21,726 nucleotides of DNA from a virus: IMG/VR virus record IMGVR_UViG_3300024259_000168, positions 1-21,726 of that record. One strand, written 5' to 3'. The notes under the pieces were generated by a model. The model ran no database searches. It had not been told where the DNA came from and saw only the letters and a program-made list of their open reading frames with translations. Positions 1 through 5,282 of the stretch are shown here, one piece after another; position 1 is the first letter of the stretch; every line of letters begins with the position of its first letter. Both the position numbers and the translations under genes were made by a program.

Positions 1-106
1 TTTTAAAAATCATCTTATCCAGACGTTGATGGTATGAATAAGTTTATACAAAGATTAAGAAACATGAGTTCTTATGATCAAATGCTAGATAAGATGATTT
101 TTAAAA
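1..106. repeat. 19-bp perfect inverted repeat at window start
   Basis: Bases 1-19 are the exact reverse complement of bases 88-106, leaving a 68-base loop. The left arm starts at base 1 and carries an in-frame stop (TAA at 4-6) just upstream of the first gene. A perfect fold-back ending exactly at a sequence end is typical of a chimera made by multiple-displacement amplification or of an assembly error. A real terminal hairpin is possible but less likely. If it is an artefact, only sequence from about base 20 onward is genuine here. Confidence 0.85.
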
Positions 107-213
107 CTGTGAGTAAGATTAAAAAAGATCCGCCAAGAGATAGTGGTCTAAAAGAAGATGGCATGTCTCTTGATGAGATACTATATAGAAATGATTTAAA
201 GTTGACTAAGTGA
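34..213 (+). CDS. Small hypothetical protein, possibly 5'-truncated
   Basis: An ATG at 34 opens a 59-codon frame ending in TGA at 211-213. The product is charged and Lys/Asp-rich (begins MNKFIQRLRN, ends RNDLKLTK) with no recognised domain. No good ribosome binding site precedes the ATG. The frame stays open back to the TAA at 4-6, but that stop lies in the inverted-repeat arm, which may be artefactual, so the real gene may begin further upstream. The stop overlaps the GTG of the next small frame, which suggests coupled translation. Function unknown. Confidence 0.5.
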   Translation: MNKFIQRLRNMSSYDQMLDKMIFKTVSKIKKDPPRDSGLKEDGMSLDEILYRNDLKLTK

Positions 214-314
214 TTGACCTTTTAATATTGGTAGCATTGGCGGTTATTTTCGATATGATCAAAGATGGAATTAAAAACGTTATAGAAATATTGGAAGAAA
301 TAAGAGACAAATAA
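210..314 (+). CDS. 34-aa hydrophobic peptide (GTG start)
   Basis: GTG at 210-212 overlaps the preceding TGA (GTGA) and opens a 34-codon frame to TAA 312-314. The product has a short hydrophobic run (LLILVALAVIF) followed by an amphipathic Ile/Glu-rich helix, which suggests a small membrane-associated peptide. The 4-base stop/start overlap and the 3-base gap to the next ATG fit the gene packing of this operon. The call rests on packing and composition only. Confidence 0.4.
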   Translation: MIDLLILVALAVIFDMIKDGIKNVIEILEEIRDK

Positions 315-317
315 AAA

Positions 318-752
318 ATGAGTAATAAACAAGATTGGATGTATGAAAGGCTGGAGCGGTTAGTTAAGTTAGTTAAATCTACGGAGCCGGATCAGTTCGT
401 TGATGATTATCTATTCACTCCACACGTTATAGATGCACACGATATGTGTAAGAATGTACTTGAAAATTATGAGATTATGGATAATACCGAAAAAGTTAAC
501 ATAATGAAACAAGCTAATACGATATGGAAAACAAGACGAAAGATATGGAAGGGTGAATTTGATTTCGATTGGCAAGCTAATATGCACGCGGAGATAGTGG
601 ATCAAATAAAAGCAAAAGCTATTATACAGGCTATTAAACATTATAGACAAGAAACGGAAACTCATACAGGAACTACAGTAAGTTTAAGAGTGGCTAAAGA
701 TCACGTAGATAAAATAAGAGATAATTTAAAACAACAAGGAGTAATAAAATGA
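318..752 (+). CDS. Hypothetical protein, 144 aa
   Basis: The product is hydrophilic and probably mostly helical, with many Lys, Asp and Glu residues and a His/Asp-rich stretch near residues 35-43. No signal peptide, membrane segment or recognised motif is visible. The ATG lies three bases after the previous stop. Its stop overlaps the next ATG by four bases (ATGA), so the two genes are probably translationally coupled. This looks like a lineage-specific accessory gene of T4-like phages; function unknown. Confidence 0.8.
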   Translation: MSNKQDWMYERLERLVKLVKSTEPDQFVDDYLFTPHVIDAHDMCKNVLENYEIMDNTEKVNIMKQANTIWKTRRKIWKGEFDFDWQANMHAEIVDQIKAKAIIQAIKHYRQETETHTGTTVSLRVAKDHVDKIRDNLKQQGVIK

Positions 753-940
753 CAAAAGAGGAATGGTTAGAAGAAGAAGTGTTTGTAGATATATATGGTA
801 GAGAGCATAGTCTATCAGATGTACCAATGACTTTGATGACTAGAGAAACGGCTTTTGAAAAGCGTGGGTACGGTAAAAAGATGGTTAAGCAGCTTTGGAA
901 AGAAATAAGGCGCGAAGAAAATGAAGCAAAAGGATTTTAA
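749..940 (+). CDS. Small hypothetical protein, 63 aa
   Basis: It starts at an ATG overlapping the previous stop (ATGA), with AAGGAG about nine bases upstream inside the preceding gene. The N-terminal third is acidic (MTKEEWLEEE) and the C-terminal half is basic and helical (KRGYGKKMVKQLWKEIRREE), a split-charge layout common in small phage proteins that bind nucleic acid or a host partner. No family is recognised and the function is unknown. Confidence 0.7.
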   Translation: MTKEEWLEEEVFVDIYGREHSLSDVPMTLMTRETAFEKRGYGKKMVKQLWKEIRREENEAKGF

Positions 941-943
941 ATT

Positions 944-1105
944 ATGAAATCACGAATAGAAGTAATTAAAGAACTTGTTAAGAAGTATCCTAACAACTAT
1001 CAATTAGGTAGTATTATAAGGCAGTATCTTATGGAAGATTATTGGAATCCTCTTACTAAGGTGGATCCTAATGGCGAGTGGTTAGAGAGGTTAAGTAAGA
1101 TATGA
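944..1105 (+). CDS. Small hypothetical protein, 53 aa
   Basis: ATG at 944 follows an AAGGA at the end of the preceding gene; the frame runs 53 codons to TGA 1103-1105. The N-terminus is an amphipathic basic helix (MKSRIEVIKELVKKYP) and the rest carries aromatic residues (QYLMEDYW, GEWLERL). The stop overlaps the next start by four bases. No domain is recognised. The sense-codon composition and coupling make it a likely real gene. Confidence 0.6.
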   Translation: MKSRIEVIKELVKKYPNNYQLGSIIRQYLMEDYWNPLTKVDPNGEWLERLSKI

Positions 1106-1293
1106 AACAATTAATCAAAGATATATTAGAAGATGTTGCAAAGGGGCAACCTAACTTAGAATCAGAAGCGGCTAGGGAGATGATAGCAAATTTAATTGTT
1201 AGTGCTATTAAAGACAGGGGTGGACGGTTATTTTATGGAGAACCAACTACAGCTGATGAGCATAATAAAGAGTTTATTGGGACGAATGAATGA
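1102..1293 (+). CDS. Small hypothetical protein, 63 aa
   Basis: The start codon is shared with the previous stop (ATGA). The product starts with an acidic amphipathic helix (MKQLIKDILEDVAKGQ), then a helical Ala/Glu segment and a Gly/Arg-containing turn (KDRGGRLFYGEP). No transmembrane segment or motif. The stop again overlaps the next ATG by four bases, continuing the coupled chain. Function unknown. Confidence 0.65.
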   Translation: MKQLIKDILEDVAKGQPNLESEAAREMIANLIVSAIKDRGGRLFYGEPTTADEHNKEFIGTNE

Positions 1294-1406
1294 AAGCAAA
1301 AATTGATTGGTTTAATGTATTTGTGATATTAGTGGTTATGCCATTAATGACTTTTTTTAGTTGGTATGGGATTTATAAATTAGTAATGTGGATGATGTAT
1401 GGCTAG
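1290..1406 (+). CDS. 38-aa single-pass membrane peptide
   Basis: ATG at 1290 overlaps the upstream TGA (ATGA) and gives 38 codons to TAG 1404-1406. About residues 9-29 form one hydrophobic transmembrane helix, and the tail is rich in Met and Trp (VMWMMYG). GGGACG in the preceding gene may serve as the ribosome binding site. It overlaps the next gene by eight bases. Small membrane peptides in such phage operons can act in lysis control or superinfection exclusion, but nothing here identifies a role. Confidence 0.55.
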   Translation: MKAKIDWFNVFVILVVMPLMTFFSWYGIYKLVMWMMYG

Positions 1407-1566
1407 AAACTGGTATGGTAACAAAAAAATAACTAAAGAAGATATGTATACCAAAAAAAGAGTATCTCACTCTGATGTGAGAAGTGAATATTGGAAAATG
1501 GTATTTTGGGTCTTAGGTGGATACTTATATCTTCATTTCGTAATGGGGGTGTGGGCATGGTATTGA
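1399..1566 (+). CDS. 55-aa membrane-anchored small protein
   Basis: ATG at 1399 lies inside the previous gene; 55 codons end at TGA 1564-1566. The N-terminal half is polar and basic (residues 1-30), and residues about 33-55 form a hydrophobic, Trp/Tyr-rich helix (VFWVLGGYLYLHFVMGV), so a C-terminal tail anchor with a cytoplasmic basic head is likely. No strong ribosome binding site is visible, which suggests coupling to the upstream gene. It overlaps the next gene by ten bases. Function unknown. Confidence 0.55.
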   Translation: MARNWYGNKKITKEDMYTKKRVSHSDVRSEYWKMVFWVLGGYLYLHFVMGVWAWY

Positions 1567-1646
1567 TTGAAACATTAGCTTTATTAGTTGTATGTATGTT
1601 GGTTGCCGCTGCGGTACATTGGTACTCGGAAAAATATTTTGGATAA
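1557..1646 (+). CDS. 29-aa single-pass membrane peptide
   Basis: ATG at 1557 follows a strong purine-rich site (GGGGGTG) and encodes 29 codons to TAA 1644-1646. The sequence is almost one transmembrane helix (about residues 3-22, ETLALLVVCMLVAAAVHW) with a short charged tail. Its good binding site and place in a chain of overlapping genes argue that it is translated despite its size. Function unknown. Confidence 0.5.
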   Translation: MVLIETLALLVVCMLVAAAVHWYSEKYFG

Positions 1647-1660
1647 AGTAAGGAATAAAA

Positions 1661-1954
1661 ATGAATTTAGATGAGATGTTGAAATCTTCGGGAGTCCGAT
1701 TGTCCCGACCAACGCGTAAAGAGATTTATGCAAATGGAGACCAAATGATTTCTGAGTTGGAATCAGAGTTGGTTCATCACGTGAAACGTAAATCAGAACG
1801 GGCGACAGGATTCCACAAGTTAGTGCTTTTTTGGATATATGTTCCGTTGTTGATATTTATGGTCTCATTCTTAATGTTGTTGGTGGCATTCGCAATATCG
1901 GCGATGTTTGTAAAGGATTGGTTCGTGGGGCTTTTTCATTCATTAGTAAAATAG
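1661..1954 (+). CDS. Membrane protein with cytoplasmic N-terminal region, 97 aa
   Basis: AAGGA lies eight bases before ATG 1661. Residues 1-50 are polar and charged (includes VKRKSERATGFH). Residues about 52-85 form a long hydrophobic stretch that could be one or two membrane helices (LVLFWIYVPLLIFMVSFLM, then LLVAFAISAMFV). The layout resembles small phage inner-membrane proteins such as holin-like or exclusion proteins, but there is no specific match. It sits eight bases upstream of another membrane protein gene, so the pair may act together. Confidence 0.7.
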   Translation: MNLDEMLKSSGVRLSRPTRKEIYANGDQMISELESELVHHVKRKSERATGFHKLVLFWIYVPLLIFMVSFLMLLVAFAISAMFVKDWFVGLFHSLVK

Positions 1955-1962
1955 GAGTAAAT

Positions 1963-2268
1963 ATGAATTTTAAATCATATAGTGTTTATTGGGAAATTTT
2001 TAAATTAATCTTATTTGGATTATTTGTTTTTGTTGGGGTTGGATTAGCTTTAAGTATTCCACTTTGCTTACTTTGGAATTGGTTAATGCCACATATATTT
2101 GGATTACCTCCAATAAATATTTTAGAAGCATTTGGTTTATCAGCGTTAATTACATTATTGGCGCCGAGACCACTTACTTTAGAGCATAAACAAAAAATAG
2201 ACACATCTGATACTGAGGAAAAATTGGAAGAAGTTTTACAAGATATTACATCACAATTTAAAGCGTAA
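1963..2268 (+). CDS. Two-helix membrane protein, 101 aa
   Basis: I chose ATG 1963, preceded by GGAG at 1953-1956, over an earlier in-frame ATG at 1831, which would overlap the upstream gene heavily. The product has a first hydrophobic helix at about residues 12-40 and a second at about 50-66, containing the motif FGLPPINILEAFGL. An acidic helical C-terminal tail follows (DTSDTEEKLEEVLQD). Similar LP-x-I-x(4)-A-x-GL membrane proteins are common unassigned genes in tailed phages. Function unknown. Confidence 0.75.
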   Translation: MNFKSYSVYWEIFKLILFGLFVFVGVGLALSIPLCLLWNWLMPHIFGLPPINILEAFGLSALITLLAPRPLTLEHKQKIDTSDTEEKLEEVLQDITSQFKA

Positions 2269-2271
2269 CAC

Positions 2272-2279
2272 TATTTATA
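2272..2279 (+). promoter_or_regulatory. TATTTATA octamer upstream of the 53-aa gene
   Basis: The octamer lies in the short gap between two genes and ends 20 bases before the ATG at 2299. The same octamer occurs in the gaps at 12346-12353 and 14477-14484. It is the reverse complement of the T4 late promoter box TATAAATA. A late promoter role is an inference. Confidence 0.3.
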
Positions 2280-2298
2280 CTCAAAATGGGGAATGTAA

Positions 2299-2460
2299 AT
2301 GCTAGATTTAGAATGGATGAAGGAAGCGCTTAAAGAAGCAATTGAAGAAGAAAATTGGGAATTAGTTAGAGAAGTAATAGCTTATTTAAGTGATGATGAT
2401 GTGTTTCAGCAATACACGGAAGATGAGGATTGGTGGAGTGGCGCAGAAGATAAAGATTAA
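2299..2460 (+). CDS. Small acidic protein, 53 aa
   Basis: GGGGAA lies seven to twelve bases before ATG 2299; the frame has 53 codons to TAA 2458-2460. The product is acidic and helical, starting MLDLEWMKEALKEAIEEENW and ending in an Asp/Glu/Trp-rich tail (EDEDWWSGAEDKD). Its stop codon lies inside the first copy of the 29-bp tandem repeat upstream of the tmRNA. It resembles, in charge only, the acidic proteins at 3449-5521. Function unknown. Confidence 0.6.
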   Translation: MLDLEWMKEALKEAIEEENWELVREVIAYLSDDDVFQQYTEDEDWWSGAEDKD

Positions 2461-2516
2461 ATTTACGGATATAACCTTAAAAATTATATTAAATTTACGG
2501 ATATAACCTTAAAAAT
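2456..2516. repeat. 29-bp direct repeat, two perfect copies, next to tmRNA
   Basis: Bases 2456-2484 and 2488-2516 are identical and are separated by TAT (period 32). The second copy ends two bases before the mature 5' end of the tmRNA. Each copy includes GGATATAACCTT, in which TATAAC could be a -10 box; in the second copy this lies at 2502-2507, a suitable distance from the tmRNA start. It could be a duplicated promoter or a tandem operator. Two copies with a 3-bp gap is not a CRISPR array. Confidence 0.9.
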
Positions 2517-2518
2517 AT

Positions 2519-2938
2519 GGGGCTGTAAAGGTTTCGACAGGTGTTATTTGACAATTGAGTGCAGCAGAGTTTGAGTAAACTCTTAAATAAAACTCAACTA
2601 ACCTAATTGGCGATAATTCGCTAGACGGGTTGGTCATTGATTGGCATCTAGCTGAGTATGATTACTCGCCTATGGTTCCTGTCTCTAATGACGAACCGAC
2701 TTACGCTTACGCTTACGCTTAAGTCTTTGGGTTGTCTAACACCCGAACATAAAATAAGTTAGACAAACTCACTTTAGCTAGATGGAAGTTAGTGATTAAA
2801 GAAACTGCCAGTTGGCAACTCTGGACAAAGTTGTTGGTGGTTTGTAGGTAACTTCTCAGAGGGTAGTAACCTAACTAAGCTGTGAATGACTCATTGAAAA
2901 AAACAGACTGGACGCGGGTTCGATTCCCGCCAGCTCCA
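2519..2938 (+). ncRNA. ssrA: tmRNA (transfer-messenger RNA), one-piece
   Basis: The ends form a tRNA-Ala-like domain. The 5' GGGGCUG (2519-2525) pairs with CAGCUCC (2931-2937), including a G3-U wobble, the alanyl-tRNA synthetase identity mark. GGTTTCGACAGG follows the 5' end, and the T arm GCGGG-TTCGATT-CCCGC precedes the 3' end. The discriminator is A2938 and CCA is not encoded. The reading frame ends at TAA 2720-2722. By alignment with E. coli (GUC then ANDENYALAA), the resume codon is probably TCT 2684-2686, giving the tag SNDEPTYAYAYA. tmRNA rescues stalled ribosomes with SmpB and marks the products for proteolysis. The length, about 420 nt, is slightly above bacterial size. It is probably co-transcribed with the gene at 2951. 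Confidence 0.95.
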
Positions 2939-2950
2939 CAAAGGTAAAAA

Positions 2951-3382
2951 ATGGCAAATAAAACAAAACTATTAGAAGCGGCTGAAAAAGCATTAGAAGC
3001 TGCTAAGCAAGGTAGAAAAACTGCTAATTCAAGTAGTGTTAGAGCATCGGCGTTTGCATATGGAACTAAAATTGCTCCAGCAGTAGCTAACTTAACAGAA
3101 GTAAATCTTCAATTAGGTAAAATGTTACTACCACCACCAGAAGGATTACCGCCAGTTGCACTAACAACTCCACCTTTTAAAGTTTCTATAGCTAGTGTTA
3201 ATATTGCAATAGCCGCAGGTGGTGTAGTATCAGCAGCGATAGGTACTACAACAGCGGCTTCTGTAGCAGCATCAGGCGCTCCATTAGAGCCCGGCTTTTC
3301 AGTTGGTGTAGATAGTGTGGTTACGTCACTTGATGCTCTAATTGAATCAATAGACAAATTATTAGTAAAAACACAAAAATAA
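2951..3382 (+). CDS. Ala-rich hypothetical protein, 143 aa
   Basis: AAAGG at 2940-2944, just after the tmRNA 3' end, precedes ATG 2951. Residues 1-25 form a basic amphipathic helix (KTKLLEAAEKALEAAKQ). Residues 56-75 are Pro-rich (MLLPPPEGLPPV). Residues 80-118 are Ala/Val/Gly-rich and hydrophobic without being a clear membrane helix. The C-terminus is a helix (VVTSLDALIESIDKLLVKTQK). The make-up suggests a small structural or assembly protein, but no family is recognised. An antisense frame over it is a shadow. Confidence 0.75.
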   Translation: MANKTKLLEAAEKALEAAKQGRKTANSSSVRASAFAYGTKIAPAVANLTEVNLQLGKMLLPPPEGLPPVALTTPPFKVSIASVNIAIAAGGVVSAAIGTTTAASVAASGAPLEPGFSVGVDSVVTSLDALIESIDKLLVKTQK

Positions 3383-3395
3383 TTAAAAAAAAGAC

Positions 3396-3425
3396 TTGAC
3401 TTATATAGGTAAAATGTTGTATATT
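3396..3425 (+). promoter_or_regulatory. Early-type sigma70 promoter P1
   Basis: TTGACT (3396-3401) and TATATT (3420-3425) are separated by 18 bases. The identical hexamers and spacing occur at 4392-4421, and both are followed five bases later by ATGAAGAAAAGGAAAAAA. Transcription should start near 3431-3433, which leaves a leader of about 17 bases that contains the AAGGA binding site of the gene at 3449. Confidence 0.75.
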
Positions 3426-3448
3426 CCAGTATGAAGAAAAGGAAAAAA

Positions 3449-3655
3449 ATGAAAGTTACACCAATTAATGAAAAGTTACAAGCCATACTCGATATGCAAA
3501 AAGATATTCCAGATGTGAATATTGCCACCATTGATGATAAGGAAATAGTTGGAGATAATTATTTAGATTATTTGATGGGTGACGAAACCATTTCTGAAAA
3601 TTTAGGAGACATGGTAGAGTTTGAAGATTTTAGTAGCGAAAATTATATAGATTAA
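3449..3655 (+). CDS. Small acidic protein, 68 aa
   Basis: The frame could begin at ATG 3431 (MKKRKKMKV), but that codon falls at the predicted transcription start. The second ATG at 3449 has AAGGA at a proper distance, so I choose 3449. The product is strongly acidic: about 18 Asp/Glu against four Lys in 68 residues, with an acidic C-terminal half ending SSENYID. It is the first gene after promoter P1. Small acidic early proteins of T4-like phages often bind and reprogramme host enzymes; that role is an inference. No family is recognised. Confidence 0.7.
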   Translation: MKVTPINEKLQAILDMQKDIPDVNIATIDDKEIVGDNYLDYLMGDETISENLGDMVEFEDFSSENYID

Positions 3656-3679
3656 AAAATGAATCAATCAGGACACGCT

Positions 3680-4183
3680 ATGAAAAAGAACACGGTTATA
3701 TTTGACCTTGATGGTACTCTAGCTATTATAGATGCTCGGAGAGCTAAATCCTTAACCAATGATAAAATGGATTGGGATGTATTCTTCGACCCCGATAATA
3801 TTAGTTTAGATAAACCAAATCTTCCAGTTATTAAGATGGCTCAGTTACTTGCTCAAGATGGATTTAGAATCGCTATCTTTTCAGGTAGGAACGATAGGTC
3901 GTTTTTCACTACTAAGGATTGGTTAACTCTTAACAAAGTTCCATTTGATTTGTTAGTTATGAGACCTGATAAGTTTAAGAAAGATTCTTGGCCGATTGCC
4001 GATGGTAATCCAGCTACTAAAGAAATGAGGTGGATGCCTGATGAAATCTTAAAGAAGGAGATGTTAGATACATTTATAAATATGGATGAAGTTTTTCTTG
4101 TGGTTGATGACAGAGATAAGGTTGTTAAGATGTGGAGAGATTTAGGATTAAATACTTTTCAAGTTGCGCCAGGAGACTTTTAA
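3680..4183 (+). CDS. HAD-family polynucleotide 3'-phosphatase-like protein
   Basis: This is a single-domain HAD phosphatase closest in pattern to the C-terminal 3'-phosphatase domain of T4 polynucleotide kinase. Motif I is FDLDGT near the N-terminus (nucleophile and general-acid Asp), motif II is FSGR, motif III includes the basic residues before the C-terminal third, and motif IV is VVDDRDKVVKMWR. It ends QVAPGDF, as T4 Pnkp ends QVASGDF. No kinase P-loop domain is present. Such enzymes remove 3'-phosphates and 2',3'-cyclic phosphates in RNA or DNA repair, for example after host anticodon nucleases. An upstream in-frame ATG at 3659 lacks a binding site; ATG 3680 has AGGA six bases upstream. 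A tRNA gene follows directly. Confidence 0.85.
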   Translation: MKKNTVIFDLDGTLAIIDARRAKSLTNDKMDWDVFFDPDNISLDKPNLPVIKMAQLLAQDGFRIAIFSGRNDRSFFTTKDWLTLNKVPFDLLVMRPDKFKKDSWPIADGNPATKEMRWMPDEILKKEMLDTFINMDEVFLVVDDRDKVVKMWRDLGLNTFQVAPGDF

Positions 4184-4187
4184 AAAT

Positions 4188-4258
4188 GCGAGTGTCGTAT
4201 AATGGTAATACCTCAGCCTTCCAAGCTGATGCTGTTGGTTCGATTCCAACCATTCGCT
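4188..4258 (+). tRNA. tRNA-Gly(UCC)
   Basis: This is a complete cloverleaf. Acceptor GCGAGTG pairs with CATTCGC (one G-U). The D arm is GTA-TAATGGTAA-TAC with the GG of the D loop. The anticodon stem TCAGC/GCTGA has loop CTTCCAA, so the anticodon is UCC. The T arm is GTTGG-TTCGATT-CCAAC. The discriminator is T4258, and CCA is not encoded. It would read GGA, a glycine codon used often in this AT-rich genome. It lies four bases after the phosphatase gene. Confidence 0.95.
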
Positions 4259-4289
4259 CAAAAATAAAATACACTTTAGGAGATTTCTA

Positions 4290-4373
4290 ATGAATGAGTT
4301 TGAATCAAATGCCTGTAAGGTTTTGGGATTCATAATAGTCTTACTATTTATGATTTTATGGATATTACTTTAA
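4290..4373 (+). CDS. 27-aa single-pass membrane peptide
   Basis: GGAG at 4279-4282 is well placed before ATG 4290; 27 codons end at TAA 4371-4373. A polar N-terminus (MNEFESNACK) is followed by one transmembrane helix (VLGFIIVLLFMILWILL) reaching the C-terminus, so a tail-anchored micropeptide is likely. The strong binding site argues for translation. Function unknown. Confidence 0.55.
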   Translation: MNEFESNACKVLGFIIVLLFMILWILL

Positions 4374-4391
4374 AATGAATGAAGAAAGTCC

Positions 4392-4421
4392 TTGACTTGT
4401 ACCAGGTTTTAGTGTTATATT
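4392..4421 (+). promoter_or_regulatory. Early-type sigma70 promoter P2
   Basis: TTGACT (4392-4397) and TATATT (4416-4421) with an 18-base spacer match P1 at 3396-3425. The 18 spacer bases differ almost completely between the two, while the hexamers and the downstream ATGAAGAAAAGGAAAAAA leader are the same, which points to selection rather than a recent copy. It drives the acidic gene at 4448. Confidence 0.75.
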
Positions 4422-4447
4422 TAGGTATGAAGAAAAGGAAAAAAACA

Positions 4448-4741
4448 ATGAAAACAGAAATAATAATTGAAATAGAAAGTGTTGGTTGTTTTATCAATAC
4501 AGAAGATGGTATGACTTACGCAGCACACGCTGATGGTGGTTTGGATGAAGTGAGTGGTATTCATATCCATGATCTTGAGTGTGATGAATGGTTTGAATCT
4601 TTGAGTGACGAAGATTTAGATGTTGTTGGAGAAATTTCAGAGTCTCTATTAACTGAAAAAGAAAGGTCTGATTTTAATGATGCTATGAATGGTGACTATA
4701 CTGGGTTTGATTCTTTTTTAGAAAATAACTTAATAGCTTAG
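4448..4741 (+). CDS. Acidic protein, 97 aa
   Basis: The in-frame ATGs at 4379 and 4427 are rejected: 4379 lies upstream of promoter P2 and 4427 lies at its transcription start. ATG 4448 has AAGGA in the shared leader. The product begins with a beta-like segment (MKTEIIIEIES) and continues Asp/Glu-rich, with about 26 acidic against four basic residues. It includes SDEDLDVVGEISESLLTEKE. No family is recognised. Its strong early-type promoter and extreme charge suggest a host-takeover or nucleic-acid-mimic role, which is an inference. Confidence 0.75.
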   Translation: MKTEIIIEIESVGCFINTEDGMTYAAHADGGLDEVSGIHIHDLECDEWFESLSDEDLDVVGEISESLLTEKERSDFNDAMNGDYTGFDSFLENNLIA

Positions 4742-4751
4742 GGAGTAACAA

Positions 4752-5096
4752 ATGAACTTAAACGAAACGATTTATGGTAATAGTTACTTACTCGGAAAGG
4801 ATGTTTACATTGATGGTAAACATAGGATTGAAAATATTGCCTTTGATAAGTATTTAAAAGAGTTAAATTTCATAACTCATCCAGGTAATGTTCATAATCT
4901 TGCTGTGGTTTGGTACAATACTGATGATGGTATGCACAACGATACCCATATCTCTCAAATTTACGACCATGACACTGGTGAAGTTTATTGGGAAGAACCA
5001 TCTGATAACGCGTGGTCATCTGATGATGATGAAATTACAAATGCCTTACTTATGTATGGTAATTTAGAACAACAAATAGGAACGGGGAGTTATTAA
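4752..5096 (+). CDS. Hypothetical acidic protein, 114 aa
   Basis: GGGAG lies seven bases before ATG 4752. The product is mixed alpha/beta with many aromatics. Residues 40-85 contain His/Asp-rich segments (THPGNVHNL, HNDTHISQIYDHDTGEVYWEE) that could bind metal, but no known motif fits. The charge is about -15. The next gene starts directly after its stop, so the two are an operon pair. Function unknown. Confidence 0.75.
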   Translation: MNLNETIYGNSYLLGKDVYIDGKHRIENIAFDKYLKELNFITHPGNVHNLAVVWYNTDDGMHNDTHISQIYDHDTGEVYWEEPSDNAWSSDDDEITNALLMYGNLEQQIGTGSY

Positions 5097-5282
5097 ATGG
5101 GAAATATATATGATGCATTAATTGACTTTGGTTATGATGATACTGAAGATGATTTTGAAACTGAGATGGATCTGGATAGGGATACGCCAGACAATCCATT
5201 TTCAAATGATGTTGATATTGAAGAGTATGAAGATTGGGTTGAGTCTATGATTGGTGAACCAGAATACTTAGGAGAAAGGTAA
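5097..5282 (+). CDS. Very acidic protein, 61 aa (possible DNA mimic)
   Basis: The ATG abuts the previous stop, with GGGGAG about nine bases upstream. I count 23 Asp/Glu and two Arg in 61 residues, a net charge near -21, spread along the whole chain (DDTEDDFETEMDLDRD, VDIEEYEDWVE). Length and charge resemble phage DNA-mimic inhibitors (the T7 Ocr type), but no sequence family is recognised, so this is an inference from composition. Its stop overlaps the next ATG by one base. Confidence 0.7.
   Translation: MGNIYDALIDFGYDDTEDDFETEMDLDRDTPDNPFSNDVDIEEYEDWVESMIGEPEYLGER

Noticed and set aside
1831-1962. Upstream N-terminal extension of the 101-aa membrane protein
   Set aside because: It overlaps the preceding gene in another frame; ATG 1963 has a good GGAG site and the overlapped part is a shadow.
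2456-2516. Two 29-bp repeats as a CRISPR array
   Set aside because: Only two copies with a 3-base gap; no spacers and no cas genes.
3431-3448. MKKRKK extension as the true N-terminus of the acidic proteins (3431 and 4427)
   Set aside because: Both ATGs coincide with the predicted transcription start and their region supplies the AAGGA site for the following ATG.
3109-3531. 140-codon minus-strand frame opposite the Ala-rich gene
   Set aside because: It would span the P1 promoter and the next gene start, and it mirrors the Ala/Val-rich gene; the plus-strand gene has the binding site and operon position.
4075-4082. TATAAATA on the plus strand as a late promoter for tRNA-Gly
   Set aside because: It lies inside the phosphatase reading frame, about 105 bases before the tRNA; such a match is expected by chance in AT-rich coding sequence.
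3680-4183. Full polynucleotide kinase/phosphatase
   Set aside because: Only the HAD phosphatase domain is present; no P-loop kinase motif.
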